DNA of 64,000 nucleotides. Origin: Streptomyces spinoverrucosus (GTDB lineage Bacteria; Actinomycetota; Actinomycetes; Streptomycetales; Streptomycetaceae). Below the pieces are notes generated by a model. That model saw only the letters and a list, made by a program, of their open reading frames with translations, made no database searches and was not told where the DNA came from. The DNA lies in contig NZ_JADPZX010000001.1 of assembly GCF_015712165.1 (NCBI RefSeq), positions 5,902,001-5,966,000 of the forward strand, given 5' to 3'. Position numbers and translations under genes: made by a program. Position 1 is the first letter of the stretch. Each line of letters opens with the position of its first letter. This document shows positions 26,401 to 37,345 of the stretch, piece after piece.

Positions 26401-27679
26401 CAGAAACCGGAGGCCTCCTGAGAGTTCCAAGTCGTGGAGGTGGAGATGCCCTTCGTCTGCCACAGCTCCACGCTGCGCGCCGAGCACGAAGCGGACCATG
26501 TGTTGCGGACGACGAACTCCGCCGACAAGATCGTCTTGCCGGCGAACGCCGACACTGGGATCCGGTAGAACAGCCGCTTGGTGTCATGCGGCTGGCAGTA
26601 CGACCAGTTGCAGTAGCCCATTCCCGCATCCGAGTCGCCGTTGAACTTCCACTGCGGAGACGACGCCCAGTACTTCGACGCCATCGTCCACGCTGAGGTG
26701 CGCGGCGAGTACCACTGCGGATCGATGAACACCGGGTATGTGGTGTCCTTGCCCTTCAGGACCTCCTCGTCCGGCGTCAGCACCAGCTCGTCCTGTTCGG
26801 CGGGAACGTCGACGCCGACCGGTGCCAGTTTGCCGGACTCACCAGCACCCGGCTCGCTGTCCGTGGACACCGTTGTGGCCCGTGCCGACAGCTGCCCGGC
26901 CGTCGCCGCACTGTTGCCCGTGCTGGAGTCCCACATCAACGGCTTGGGCGCCTCGAACACAACGCCGTTGGCGCCGGCATCGACCGCTTCGAGACCGCCG
27001 GCCGCGGTCTCCTTGACGTCCATGCTTTCAGCGGCCAGCTTCAGCCGCAGCTCGGCCAGTTCAGGGTTCTCGGCGGCCTCCGCCGACTTCACTACCAGCA
27101 GCTGGGTAAAGCCGTCCTCCTGCGCGCCCATCCGCAGGTCAACACCGGGAAGCACCTCCCGGTACGTGGCGGTCGCACCGTCCAGCTCAGGCGACGGCAA
27201 CTCATTGGGCCAGGACAGCGCCAGCTCGCGCCCCGCCTTCGTCATCGACACCAGTGGCTCATCACCGCCGCCGGAGAACTCCAGGTCCACGGTGGTCACC
27301 TTCGGGGCGACCGTTCCGTCCGCCGTTCTCTTCAGCTCCGTGTCGACCGGCTTCCAATCACCCCCACCCGGGCGCGGATCGGCCGCAGATACTCTCGCGC
27401 CTCCAGGTTCCCGTCCGGGGTCGCGAACACATCACGGCTTTCACCTCGCAGCGAGGCGATCTCCACAGGCTCACCGGAGCGCTTCGCCGCCGCAAGGGCT
27501 TCGCTCTCGGAATACGCCCGCGTCTCCGACTCAGCCCCAGGGGCAGGCAACTGCGCGGGTTGCGCCTGCGCTTGGTTGGACCCTGAGGACAGGCTCGCGG
27601 CCAGCGCCACGCCGAGCATCACCCCCATCGCCCGGCTGGCGCCCCATCTTCGAAGCCACATCCGTACCACCCCACCCAC
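23427..27679 (-). pseudogene. Large secreted LamG/DNRLRE surface protein with a frameshift near its N-terminus
   Basis: GTG/ATG starts near 27679-27661 open an export signal (SRAMGVMLGVALAASLSS) and the segment SLRGESRDVFATPDGNLEAR. At about 27359-27367 a C-rich run lacks one base relative to the frame that continues DWKPVDTELKRTADGTVAPK and the remaining ~1,290 residues. The long part has a DNRLRE-like domain (YPVFIDPQWY ... RLFYRIPVSAFAGKTILSAE), Fibronectin-like segments, then three LamG jelly-roll domains, each with an F-x-G-x-x-x-Y start and an FPGxxDDV/FPGAIDEV end. It is exported and probably binds glycans. It lies 130 bp upstream of the Rhs toxin on the same strand, a common pairing in Streptomyces. 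The indel could be real decay or a homopolymer error. Confidence 0.75.
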
Positions 27680-27764
27680 AGCTGATCTTCAGTTGCAGCG
27701 CAAAGGTAGCCGACAAGTGAACGTTGAGTAAGGTCAAAAGATCGGTGCATCAGAAGCAGCCGCT

Positions 27765-27903
27765 CCAGAAAGACTCCACCTGGGCCTGGACCACTTCGAA
27801 GGCCGCACTGGCGCGGCTGGCATCACCACATCACCCTCGTCATCGCCGCCCAGGCTTTCCTCATGCTCCGGCGGCTCGACCCAAAAGCCCAGACGCCGGC
27901 CTA
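27765..27903 (+). pseudogene. IS701-like transposase C-terminal remnant
   Basis: The codons LGLDHFEGRT, then after a one-base loss near 27810 RGWHHHITLVIAAQAFLMLR, RLDPKAQTPA and stop, are the characteristic C-terminal signature of IS701-type transposases. Only ~45 residues remain. It marks the right edge of the island next to the sialic-acid operon. Confidence 0.7.
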
Positions 27904-27953
27904 ACCCTCACCACAAGCAGATCCAGAACCTGACGAAGCACTACTAGCCGCCG

Positions 27954-28886
27954 TCAGTGCAGCCCCGCCGCCGCGAGGAACTTGCCCACCTTCTCCACCT
28001 CGTCCGGCGACAGCGGCACCTGCGGCTCCGCCGTCGCCGGGCAGGCGATGACCCCGCGCAGATGCAGCGCCGCCTTGAAGGCGCCCAGCGCCGAGGAGCT
28101 GCCGCCCATCCGGGTGGGGGCGCCGACGCCGACCAGGCCGAACAGGGCGCACAGCCGCTCCTGTTCGGCGCGGGCGCGGTCCCAGTCACCGGCCCGGCAC
28201 AGCCGGTCGAGCCGGACGTAGCCGTGCGGGTCGACGTTGGCCAGGCCGGGCACCGCCCCGTCCGCGCCCATCGCGAGGGCCGCGTCCACGAGCGTTTCGG
28301 AGCCGGTCAGCACGCTGAAGCCCAGGACGCCGTGTGCGTGCAGGCCGGTGATGACCTGACGGAACCCCGCCAGATCCCCGCTGGAGTCCTTCAGCCCGGC
28401 CAGCGCACCCTCGGCGGCCAGCTCCACGACCAGCTCGGCCGGGAGCTTGGTGTGCACGGCGGGCGGGATGTCGTAGGCCAGGACGGGGACCGGGGAGGCG
28501 GCGGCGACGAGCCGGTAGTGGCGGGCGATCTCCGCCGGGTGGGTGCGGGTGTAGAAGGGCGCGGTGACGACGACGGCGTCCGCGCCCGCCTCGGTGACGG
28601 CCGTGACGTGGTCCAGCACGCGCGGGGTCGTCATGTCGATCGCCCCGGCGATCAGCGGGAGCTGCCCGCCGAGGTGACCGGCGACGGTCTCGACGACGAG
28701 GGCGCGCTGCCGGTCGGTGAGGTAGGCCGCCTCGGAGGTCGAGCCGAGCACGAACAGCCCGTGCACACCACCGGCCACCAGATGGTCGACGAGCCTGAGC
28801 AGCGAGCGGACGTCCACCTCACGTTCCGGTGTCAGGGGCGTGCAGACGGGCGGGATGACACCGGTCAGCGGGGAGGGGAAGGTCAT
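27954..28886 (-). CDS. DapA-family aldolase, probable N-acetylneuraminate lyase
   Basis: 310 residues, a TIM-barrel Schiff-base aldolase of the DHDPS/NanA family. K166 in GLKDSSGD is the Schiff-base lysine and Y138 in VLAYDIP the catalytic tyrosine; GSTSEA near residue 48 replaces the GTTGE carboxylate-binding motif. The family includes dihydrodipicolinate synthase, NanA and several sugar-acid aldolases. Its place as last gene of a peptide-type ABC operon, and the sialidase on the other side of the island, favour cleavage of sialic acid to N-acetylmannosamine and pyruvate. The start overlaps the ATPase gene stop by four bases. Confidence 0.8.
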   Translation of the reverse strand: MTFPSPLTGVIPPVCTPLTPEREVDVRSLLRLVDHLVAGGVHGLFVLGSTSEAAYLTDRQRALVVETVAGHLGGQLPLIAGAIDMTTPRVLDHVTAVTEAGADAVVVTAPFYTRTHPAEIARHYRLVAAASPVPVLAYDIPPAVHTKLPAELVVELAAEGALAGLKDSSGDLAGFRQVITGLHAHGVLGFSVLTGSETLVDAALAMGADGAVPGLANVDPHGYVRLDRLCRAGDWDRARAEQERLCALFGLVGVGAPTRMGGSSSALGAFKAALHLRGVIACPATAEPQVPLSPDEVEKVGKFLAAAGLH

Positions 28887-29913
28887 GCGGGCTCCTTTGG
28901 TGCCTGAGCCTGGCCGACGAGCTCACGGGTCGACTGGTCCTCTCCCACCGGATGATGGCAGCGGAACCGATGCACAGGGGTGGACGAAACGGAAAATTCA
29001 GGCATCAAGTCGGCACACATCCCGTCGGCCTTCCAGCACCGCGTGCGGAACGGGCAGCCGCTCGGCGGGCGGGTCGCCGACGGGACCGGCCCGACCAGCG
29101 GGATCGGGTCGATCGGGTCGAGCAGGCCGGGGGTCGCGGAGAACAGGGCGCGGGTGTACGGGTGGCGGGCCCGGTCGGTCACCCGGTCGGCCGGGGCCAC
29201 CTCCACGATCCGGCCGAGGTACATGGTGATCACCCGGTCGCTCATCCGCCGTACCGTCTGGATGTCGTGCGAGACGAACACCAGCGCCAGGCCCAGCCGC
29301 TCCTTCAGGTCCAGCAGCAGGTTGAGGATCTGGGCGCGCACCGACACGTCCAGCGCGCTGGTCGGTTCGTCGGCCACCACCAGCTCGGGGTCGAGGGCGA
29401 GCGCGCGGGCGATGGCGACGCGCTGGCGCTGTCCGCCGGAGAGCTGGCCGGGCAGCCCGTCGGCCAGCGCCTTCGGCAGACCGACCAACGCCATCAGCTC
29501 CCGCACCCGCTCCTCCCGCCCGGCGGCCGTGCCGCGCCCGTGCACGTCCAGCGGGTCGCGCAGGATCTGCCGTACCGTCAGCCGCCGGTTCAGCGCGGTC
29601 GACGGGTCCTGGAAGATCATGCCGGTGTGGCTGCCGATGGCCTTCCGGCGCTCGGCGGGCGGCATCGCCCACAGGTCGCGGCCCTGGAAGGACACCGTCC
29701 CCGACGTCGGCGGCTGCACGCCCACCAGCACCTTCGCCAGCGTCGACTTGCCGCAGCCGGACTCGCCGACCACGCCGACCGTCTCGCCGGGCGCGATGGT
29801 GAGGGCGGCGCCGGTCAGGGCGTACACCTTGTCCCGGGTGAACACCCCGCCGGTGCGGGCCCTGTGCACGACGTGCACGTCGTCGAGCTCCACCAGCGCT
29901 TCCGCCCGTGCGG

Positions 29914-29917
<4 letters not shown>
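28883..29917 (-). CDS. ABC transporter ATPase (DppF/OppF type)
   Basis: 344 residues with Walker [10 protein letters not shown], signature [15 protein letters not shown], Walker B LVVADEPTSALD and the C-terminal oligopeptide-transporter extension with its Cys-rich zinc/iron motif (CPFRTRCWKADGMC). It energises uptake by the permeases encoded upstream. The start overlaps the preceding fusion gene (ATGA), and its stop overlaps the aldolase start. The system belongs to the peptide/nickel/opine family, some members of which carry sialic acid or oligosaccharides; here the neighbours favour a sialic-acid-related substrate. Confidence 0.9.
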
Positions 29918-31889
<1,972 letters not shown>

Positions 31890-31890
<1 letters not shown>

Positions 31891-32849
31891 CAGGCGGCAT
31901 CCCTCAGTCGCGGGTTGACCAGCAGGTAGAGGATGTCGATGACGAGGTTGACGACCACGAACCCGGTCGCCGTGGTCAGGACGACGCCCTGCACGACGGC
32001 CGGGTCGCCGTTCTTCACGGCGTCGATCATCAGCTTGCCCATGCCGGGCAGCGAGAAGATCGTCTCGATGACGACCGCGCCGCCGAGCAGATAGCCGACG
32101 CGCAGCCCGAGCACGGTCAGCGGGTTGATCAGGGCGTTGCGCAGCACGTTCCGCCCGACCACCACCCTCGGCGGCAGCCCGCTGCCGATCGCGGTGCGGA
32201 CGTAGTCCTTGTCCAGCTCCTCGACGACCGCCGTGCGCACGATCCGGGTCAGCTGTGCGGCGACCGGCAGCGACAGGGCGAGGGCGGGCAGGGTCATGGT
32301 CTTCAGCCAGCCGGTGAAGGAGTCCGCCGGGTTGATGTAGCCGCCGGTCGGAAACCAGCCCAGGTCGACCGCCAGGTACTGGATCATCAGCAGCGCCAGC
32401 CAGAAGCCGGGCGCGGCCACGCCGGTCAGGGACACCACCCGGATGATCTGGTCGGGCAGCCGGTCCCGGTAGATCGCGGCGGTCACGCCGCCGAGCAGCG
32501 ACAGCACCACCGCGATGCCCAGGCCCAGGAAGGTGAGCTGCATGGTGAGCGGCAGCGCCGTCATCACCTGGTCGACGACCTCGCCCCGGGTGAGCGCGCT
32601 GGTGCCCATGTCGCCGTGGAGCAGATCGCCGACGAAGGCGACGTAGCGCACCGGCAGCGGGTCGAGCAGGCCGTGCTCCTCGCGGAAGTCGTGCAGTTGC
32701 TGGGGCGTCGGATTGGCGCCCTGGAAGAACGCGGACGCCGGGTCCACGTCGGAGAACCGCATCACCAAAAAGACGAACAGCACGATGCCGAGCATCAGCG
32801 GTACGAGCAGCAGGACACGGCGGGCCAGGATTCTGACGACGGCGACCAC
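31890..32849 (-). CDS. ABC transporter permease (DppB type)
   Basis: 319 residues with six membrane segments. It has the N-terminal OppB signature ([20 protein letters not shown]), the large outside loop ([20 protein letters not shown]) and the inner-membrane EAA loop ([20 protein letters not shown]). It forms the translocation pore with the permease half of the fusion protein. GTG 32849 lies 3 nt after the binding-protein stop, so the genes are co-transcribed and probably coupled. Confidence 0.9.
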
Positions 32850-32852
32850 CGG

Positions 32853-34484
32853 CTAGGCCCACTTGGCCTGGAGGACGTTGATCCCGGGGTACGCCTGTGC
32901 CCTTATCCCGGCGAGCGCCCGAGGGTCCCAGGCCGTCATCAGCTCGTTGTGGACGACCGGGTAGAGCACGGCCTGCTCGGCGACGACGTCGACGTAGTCC
33001 TGGACCATCGTCTTCTTGCGGTCCGGGTCCGGCTCCCGGGTGGCCCGGTCCATGTCCTTGAAGAGCTGCTTCGCGACCGGGTCGTCGGCCCAGCGGGCGT
33101 ACTGCATCCAGAGGTTCTCGGGGCCGTGGTTGTAACGCATGATCAGGTCGGCGTCGAGGCCGAACTGGTTGGGGTTCGAGGCCGCGGCGACCACCTGGTA
33201 GTCCTGCTTCTGGTCCATCTTGGTGAAGACGGCCGTGGTCTCCTGCGGCGACAGCGTCGTCGCCACGCCGATCGCGTCCCAGGACGACTTGATGGTCGGC
33301 AGGCAGTCCACGATCCAGCTGACGTTCACGGCGAGGATGTCGATCCGCAGCCCGCTGACCCCGGCCTCCTTCAGCAGCGCCTTCGCCCGGTCCGGATCGT
33401 GGTCGTAGACGGTCTTCGCCCGCCGGTACGACGGATTGGCCTCGTCGAGGAACGACGACGACGGCTTGCCGTGCCCCTTGAGGGCGACCTCGACGATCTT
33501 CTCGCTGTCGATGGCGTAGTGCAGCGCCTGCCGCACCCGCACGTCGTCGAACGGCTTGTGCCGGGTGTTGAACATCAGGAACAGGTTGTTCATCCCGGCC
33601 CCGCCCGCCACCGTCATCCCGGTGCTCTCCAGCTGGCCGATGTTGGCGTACGGGATGTTGTCCGCGATCTGCGCGCCCGCGCTGCCGCCGGAGATCTTGG
33701 CGACGCGGGGCGCGGCGTCGACGATCGTCAGCCAGTTCATCTTCTTGAAGGCGGGCGGGCGCGGGCCGTTGTAGCCGGCGAACGCCTCGAAGGTGGTGTT
33801 GGACTTCGGGTGGTGCGCGGTCTGCCGGTACGGCCCCGAACCCACCGCCAGCCCCCTGATCGCGTCGTTCCAGGCGCCGGGCCGGGAGAACACGTGCTTC
33901 GGCATGATCTTGGCCAGGGTGAGCCGGGAGACCCCTTCCGGGAAGGGGAACTTCAGCACCAGCTCCACGTTCCGCTCGTCGATCTTCCGTACGTCCTTCA
34001 GCCAGGGCTCGAAGAACCCTTTGGCCAGGGTCTGGGTGCCCGGGTCGAGGATCCGGTCGAAGACGAAGACCACGTCGTCGGCGGTGACCGGCCTGCCGTC
34101 GTGGAACGTGGCGCCCGGGCGCAGGGTGAACTTCCAGGACGTGGCGGTGAGGTCCGTGGGCACCCTGGTCGCCAGCGCGGGGTACGGCTGCCGGGAGATC
34201 GGGTCGGTGTCGAGCAGACCCTCGTAGATGTGGTTGTTGGCGGCCATGCAGAACGCCGACGCCGTCTGCGTCGGGTCCCAGGTGCCGTCGTTCCCGTAGC
34301 CGATGACCGCCGTCAGCGTCCGGTTCGGGCCCGAGCCGCCGTCGCCGAGGTCGTTCGTGGACTCGGGGCCCGCCGAACAGGCTGCCAACGACGCCGAGAC
34401 GGCGCCCGCCGCGCCCAGCGCACCGGAGTACTTCAGGAACGACCGGCGGTGCAGCGCCGGCACGTCGTGGGTCACGTCGCGCAC
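32853..34484 (-). CDS. Tat-exported substrate-binding lipoprotein (SBP_bac_5)
   Basis: 543 residues. The start carries a twin-arginine motif (HRRSFLKYSG) and a lipobox (SLAAC), so it is a Tat-exported lipoprotein on the outer face of the membrane. The body matches family-5 extracellular solute-binding proteins (TWKFTLRPGATFHDGRPVTADDV-type signature near residue 110, seen here as WKFTLRPGATFHDGRPVTAD). It captures the substrate for the ABC system encoded downstream. It is the first gene of the operon and faces the regulator gene across a 260-bp region with four 12-bp repeats. Confidence 0.9.
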   Translation of the reverse strand: MRDVTHDVPALHRRSFLKYSGALGAAGAVSASLAACSAGPESTNDLGDGGSGPNRTLTAVIGYGNDGTWDPTQTASAFCMAANNHIYEGLLDTDPISRQPYPALATRVPTDLTATSWKFTLRPGATFHDGRPVTADDVVFVFDRILDPGTQTLAKGFFEPWLKDVRKIDERNVELVLKFPFPEGVSRLTLAKIMPKHVFSRPGAWNDAIRGLAVGSGPYRQTAHHPKSNTTFEAFAGYNGPRPPAFKKMNWLTIVDAAPRVAKISGGSAGAQIADNIPYANIGQLESTGMTVAGGAGMNNLFLMFNTRHKPFDDVRVRQALHYAIDSEKIVEVALKGHGKPSSSFLDEANPSYRRAKTVYDHDPDRAKALLKEAGVSGLRIDILAVNVSWIVDCLPTIKSSWDAIGVATTLSPQETTAVFTKMDQKQDYQVVAAASNPNQFGLDADLIMRYNHGPENLWMQYARWADDPVAKQLFKDMDRATREPDPDRKKTMVQDYVDVVAEQAVLYPVVHNELMTAWDPRALAGIRAQAYPGINVLQAKWA

Positions 34485-34518
34485 GGGTCCTCCGAAGGGT
34501 GGTGGGGAGGCATGACGG

Positions 34519-34566
34519 GTCTGATGACGAGTCTGATGACTAGTCAGGTGATGAGTCGGATGATGG
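34519..34566. promoter_or_regulatory. Four tandem 12-bp repeats upstream of the transport operon
   Basis: GTCTGATGACGA, GTCTGATGACTA, GTCAGGTGATGA and GTCGGATGATGG follow one another without gaps, 35-82 bp before the binding-protein start. The second and third together contain the palindrome TGACTAGTCA (34537-34546). A 12-bp period places half sites roughly one helical turn apart, as expected for cooperative binding by the divergently encoded FadR-type regulator. The words TGAC/GTCA recur upstream of the sialidase. Confidence 0.55.
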
Positions 34567-34746
34567 GGAGATACGACGTCCTACGTCCTGCGGTGAGCGC
34601 GACGATAGGAGCGGCCGTGGGGGCGGTCAAGAGATCGCACACGAATGGCGTATCCGCCACAGGTCGCACCAATGACAGCGGGAAATAGCGGGAGTTGGCA
34701 CAGCTCGGAGCCAGAGGTGGGACGTGGGACGTCCCCGGGGCGTACG

Positions 34747-35430
34747 ATGCGGCGCATGCCCGGGGAGCCGAGGAATCGCCGGATGCAGCGCGCGGTCGTT
34801 CAGCTGATCCTCGACCGCGGGCTCCGGTCCGGCACGCCGCTGCCCACCGAGACCGAGCTGATGGCGGCGCTCGGGGCCGGCCGCAACTCCGTCCGCGAGG
34901 CCCTCAAGGCGCTCCAGGCGCTCGACATCGTGGAGATCAGACACGGCCACGGCACCTTCGTGGGCCGCGCCTCGCTCACCCCGCTGGTCGACGGCCTCAC
35001 CTTCCGCGCCCTCGTCCGGCACGCGGACGACGCCGGTGCGACGGCGGAGATCCGCGAGGTGCGTCAGGCGCTGGAGGAGTGGCTGATCCGCCGGGTGGCC
35101 GGCACGCTCACCGAGGCGGAGCTGGACCGGCTGGACGGGCTGGTGGACCGGATGGCGGCGGAGGGCCGCGCCGGGCGTCCCGTCGCCGAACTCGACCGCC
35201 GGTTCCACCAGTTGCTGTACGCCTCGCTGGGCAACGCGCTCGTGCCCGAGCTGCTCGACGCCTTGTGGACGGTCTGCCACCGGGTCGCCGGTGCCCGTGC
35301 CCGCCCGGACGACCCGTCCCCCGAGCTCACCGTTCACCGTCATCGCGCCATCATCACCGCGCTGCGCGCCCGTGACGTGGAGGGCGCGCAGCGCGCGATG
35401 GCAGTTCACTTCCGTGGCGGAGAGGGCTGA
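34747..35430 (+). CDS. FadR-type GntR regulator of the sialic-acid locus
   Basis: 227 residues. An N-terminal winged helix-turn-helix (PLPTETELMAALGAGRNSVR then EALKALQALDIVEIRHGHGT) and an all-helical FCD ligand domain with acidic/His metal-site residues (ELDRRFHQLLYASLGN and a late HRAI) define the FadR subfamily. ATG 34747 gives MRRMPGEP; ATG 34756 is also possible. It is divergent from the ABC/aldolase operon, the classic position for a repressor that responds to the substrate. Control of the distant sialidase is inferred from shared sequence words. Confidence 0.85.
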   Translation: MRRMPGEPRNRRMQRAVVQLILDRGLRSGTPLPTETELMAALGAGRNSVREALKALQALDIVEIRHGHGTFVGRASLTPLVDGLTFRALVRHADDAGATAEIREVRQALEEWLIRRVAGTLTEAELDRLDGLVDRMAAEGRAGRPVAELDRRFHQLLYASLGNALVPELLDALWTVCHRVAGARARPDDPSPELTVHRHRAIITALRARDVEGAQRAMAVHFRGGEG

Positions 35431-35494
35431 ACGGGGCCCCTTCGGTCGGCGGGAATCGGTTGCCCGGGCGCGGAGAGCGGGTTCGAATGGCCGT

Positions 35495-35938
35495 ATGACG
35501 ACGGTCGACGGGTGGGACGAGCGGATACCAGGCGTACTCCGGCTGCCCTCGGGCCGCCTGATCCGGGGCCGGGGACTGCGCCACCCCCTCGACCCGGTGG
35601 CGCCCGGCCCGTCGTACGGCGTGTACCTCCTCGGCAAGCCGCCCGAGCGCTTCCCCTGGGAGTCCCGCTGGATCCGCTGGCCCGACTTCCGCCTTCCGAC
35701 GGACCGGGCCGACGCCCGGGCGGTCCTGACCGAGGTCTGGGAGCGGGCCGCCGCCGAGCGCGTCGAGATCGCGTGCGGGGGAGGGCGGGGGCGGACGGGG
35801 ACGGCGCTGGCCTGTCTGGCGGTCCTGGACGGCGTACCGCCTCAGGAGGCCGTGGCGTACGTCCGGGCGCGCTACGACCGGCGGGCGGTGGAGACGCCGT
35901 GGCAGCGGGCGTACGTGCGCCGGTTCGCCGGGCGTTGA
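35495..35938 (+). CDS. Protein-tyrosine-phosphatase-family protein
   Basis: 147 residues from ATG 35495. The signature loop IACGGGRGRTGTALA fits the C-x5-R active site of dual-specificity/tyrosine phosphatases (Cys in ACGGG, Arg in GRTG). An upstream Asp (WPDFRLPTDRADA) could be the general acid. It lacks a signal peptide and is probably cytoplasmic. The substrate is unknown. It lies 64 bp after the FadR regulator and may be an independent unit. Confidence 0.8.
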   Translation: MTTVDGWDERIPGVLRLPSGRLIRGRGLRHPLDPVAPGPSYGVYLLGKPPERFPWESRWIRWPDFRLPTDRADARAVLTEVWERAAAERVEIACGGGRGRTGTALACLAVLDGVPPQEAVAYVRARYDRRAVETPWQRAYVRRFAGR

Positions 35939-35940
35939 GT

Positions 35941-36325
35941 ACCTGCGCTGGGGCAGGCCCCTCGCCATCACCGAGTTCGGCACGTGCGCGTACGAGGGGG
36001 CGCCGAGCGCGGGCGGCATGGGCTGGGACGTCGTCGACCACGCAAGGAGCCGCCGGAGATCAAGGGCGAGCCGGTGCGCAGCGAACGCACCCAGGCCGCC
36101 TATCTGGTCGACCTGGTGGACGTGTTCGAGTCGATGGGGCTGTACGCGGCGATGGCCTTCGAGTTCGTCACGCCGGACGCCCCGCACCGCCCCGACAGCC
36201 GCCGTCAAGGACCGGCCCGACGACCCCGCTCCGACTGGCACTGGGAGCCGAAGCTGGCCTTGCTCGCGCCGGCCCGCCGGTTCGGCCGACGGGCGCGGCC
36301 CGTGGCGCGGGGGGACCATGGCTGA
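35941..36325 (+). pseudogene. C-terminal remnant of a glycoside-hydrolase-like protein
   Basis: Coding pieces in two frames: LAITEFGTCAYEGAPSAGGM then GWDVV (to about 36045), and after a frame change EIKGEPVRSERTQAAYLVDL, VDVFESMGLYAAMAFEFVTP, DAPHRPD, then DWHWEPKLA. ITEFG (a typical GH catalytic Glu motif) and the final W-E-P-K are typical of the C-terminal part of TIM-barrel hydrolase-like proteins. The N-terminal two thirds are missing and the frame is broken. Confidence 0.6.
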
Positions 36326-36337
36326 GGAGGTGCGCGT

Positions 36338-36775
36338 ATGGAATGGACGCTTGAGGTGATCACCGTGCCGGTCACCGACCTGGACCGCGCCAAGGCCTTC
36401 TACGAGGACCAGTGCGGTTTCCGCGCCGACATCGACGCGGCGTTCTACGAGGGCGTCGGCCGTTTCGTCCAGCTCACCCCGCCCGGCTCGCGCTGCTCGA
36501 TCGTGCTGGAGTCGGGCCTGCCGGACTCGCCGGGCCAGTCCCGGATGGCCCCCGGCGCCCTCCAGGGCCTCCAGCTCTGTGTCACGGACATCGAGGCGGC
36601 CAGGGCGGAACTGGTGGGACGCGGCGTCGAGGTGACGCCGGTCCTGCACGTCGGCGCGTCCGGCTGGGCGGAGGGCCGGGGCGAGGAGCGGTGGAATTCC
36701 TTCCTCTTCTTCCAGGACCCCGACGGCAACGGCTGGGCGATCCAGGAGGCCCCGACACCTCTCGCCGAACGCTGA
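36338..36775 (+). CDS. VOC (glyoxalase/bleomycin-resistance) family protein
   Basis: 145 residues with the double beta-alpha-beta-beta-beta fold: first half VITVPVTDLDRAKAFYEDQC, second half LQLCVTDIEAARAELVGRGV and the closing FFQDPDGNGWAIQE. VOC proteins are metal-dependent lyases, dioxygenases or drug-binding proteins; the substrate is not predictable. The terminal Glu of the metal site is present. A GAGGAGG-type ribosome site precedes ATG 36338. Confidence 0.85.
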   Translation: MEWTLEVITVPVTDLDRAKAFYEDQCGFRADIDAAFYEGVGRFVQLTPPGSRCSIVLESGLPDSPGQSRMAPGALQGLQLCVTDIEAARAELVGRGVEVTPVLHVGASGWAEGRGEERWNSFLFFQDPDGNGWAIQEAPTPLAER

Positions 36776-36906
36776 TGATCCAGCGGCGGTAACGCCGCTC
36801 AACGGGGTCGCCACGGAAGGCCCGGTGGGCTTCTGGTGAGTGTAGAGGCAGTGCGTGGTCGGGGAGTCGCAAAGAGTGAAACCCGAAAGGGGCGGGGAAC
36901 CACCCC

Positions 36907-37182
36907 GTGAAGCAATCGCGAAAGCGCACTGGAAAAGGCCGGAAGCCGATGAAGTCGAAGAAGCCGCCGAAGCCGCCGATCGGCTCGTACGTCGTGGACA
37001 CCCGCAGCGGGAAGGTGGGGATCGTCATGGGGCACGAGGGGCCGTACGTGCAGCTGAGAGCCGTCGGCGGCGGGAAGGAGTGGGACTGCGACCCGGAGGC
37101 CCTGCGCAACGCCACGGCGGCGGAAAGACTGAGCGCGGCGACCGCGTACGCCAACGCCCGCAGCCGGGGCGAGGTTCCTTGA
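36907..37182 (+). CDS. Small basic hypothetical protein
   Basis: 91 residues from GTG 36907 or, more compactly, ATG 36949. The Lys/Pro-rich N-terminus (KRTGKGRKPMKSKKPPKPP) precedes a small beta-barrel-like segment (GSYVVDTRSGKVGIVMGHEG then PYVQLRAVGGGKEWDCDPEA) reminiscent of conserved Streptomyces proteins with nucleic-acid-binding KOW/SH3-like folds. No firm family. It lies directly upstream of the recO region. Confidence 0.65.
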   Translation: MKQSRKRTGKGRKPMKSKKPPKPPIGSYVVDTRSGKVGIVMGHEGPYVQLRAVGGGKEWDCDPEALRNATAAERLSAATAYANARSRGEVP

Positions 37183-37216
37183 AGGAGGGGCCGCCCGCGT
37201 AGGAGAGAATGGGCCC

Positions 37217-37345
37217 ATGACTCTGTTCCGGGACGACGGCATCGTGCTGCGCACCCAGAAGCTGGGTGAGGCCGACCGGATCATGCTGCGACACTGCGGG
37301 GGGCGACCCCCGCACCCCCAGCAGTCCGAAGGCGGTGTGCGATGA
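37217..37345 (+). pseudogene. Duplicated recO 5' end forming a 42-codon ORF
   Basis: Bases 37217-37284 repeat 37342-37409 with two mismatches, including start codon and the first 23 codons of recO. After the repeat the frame runs through a hairpin (TGCGGGGG at about 37289 pairing with CCCCCGCA) and stops at TGA 37343-37345, which overlaps the ATG of recO (ATGA). The duplicate carries the good ribosome site (AGGAGAG at 37201-37207) and the real recO start has none as strong. recO is therefore probably translated by coupling to this mini-ORF. Confidence 0.8.

Noticed and set aside
32616..34688. 690-codon plus-strand frame across the permease and binding-protein genes
   Set aside because: Shadow of two convincingly assigned minus-strand genes.
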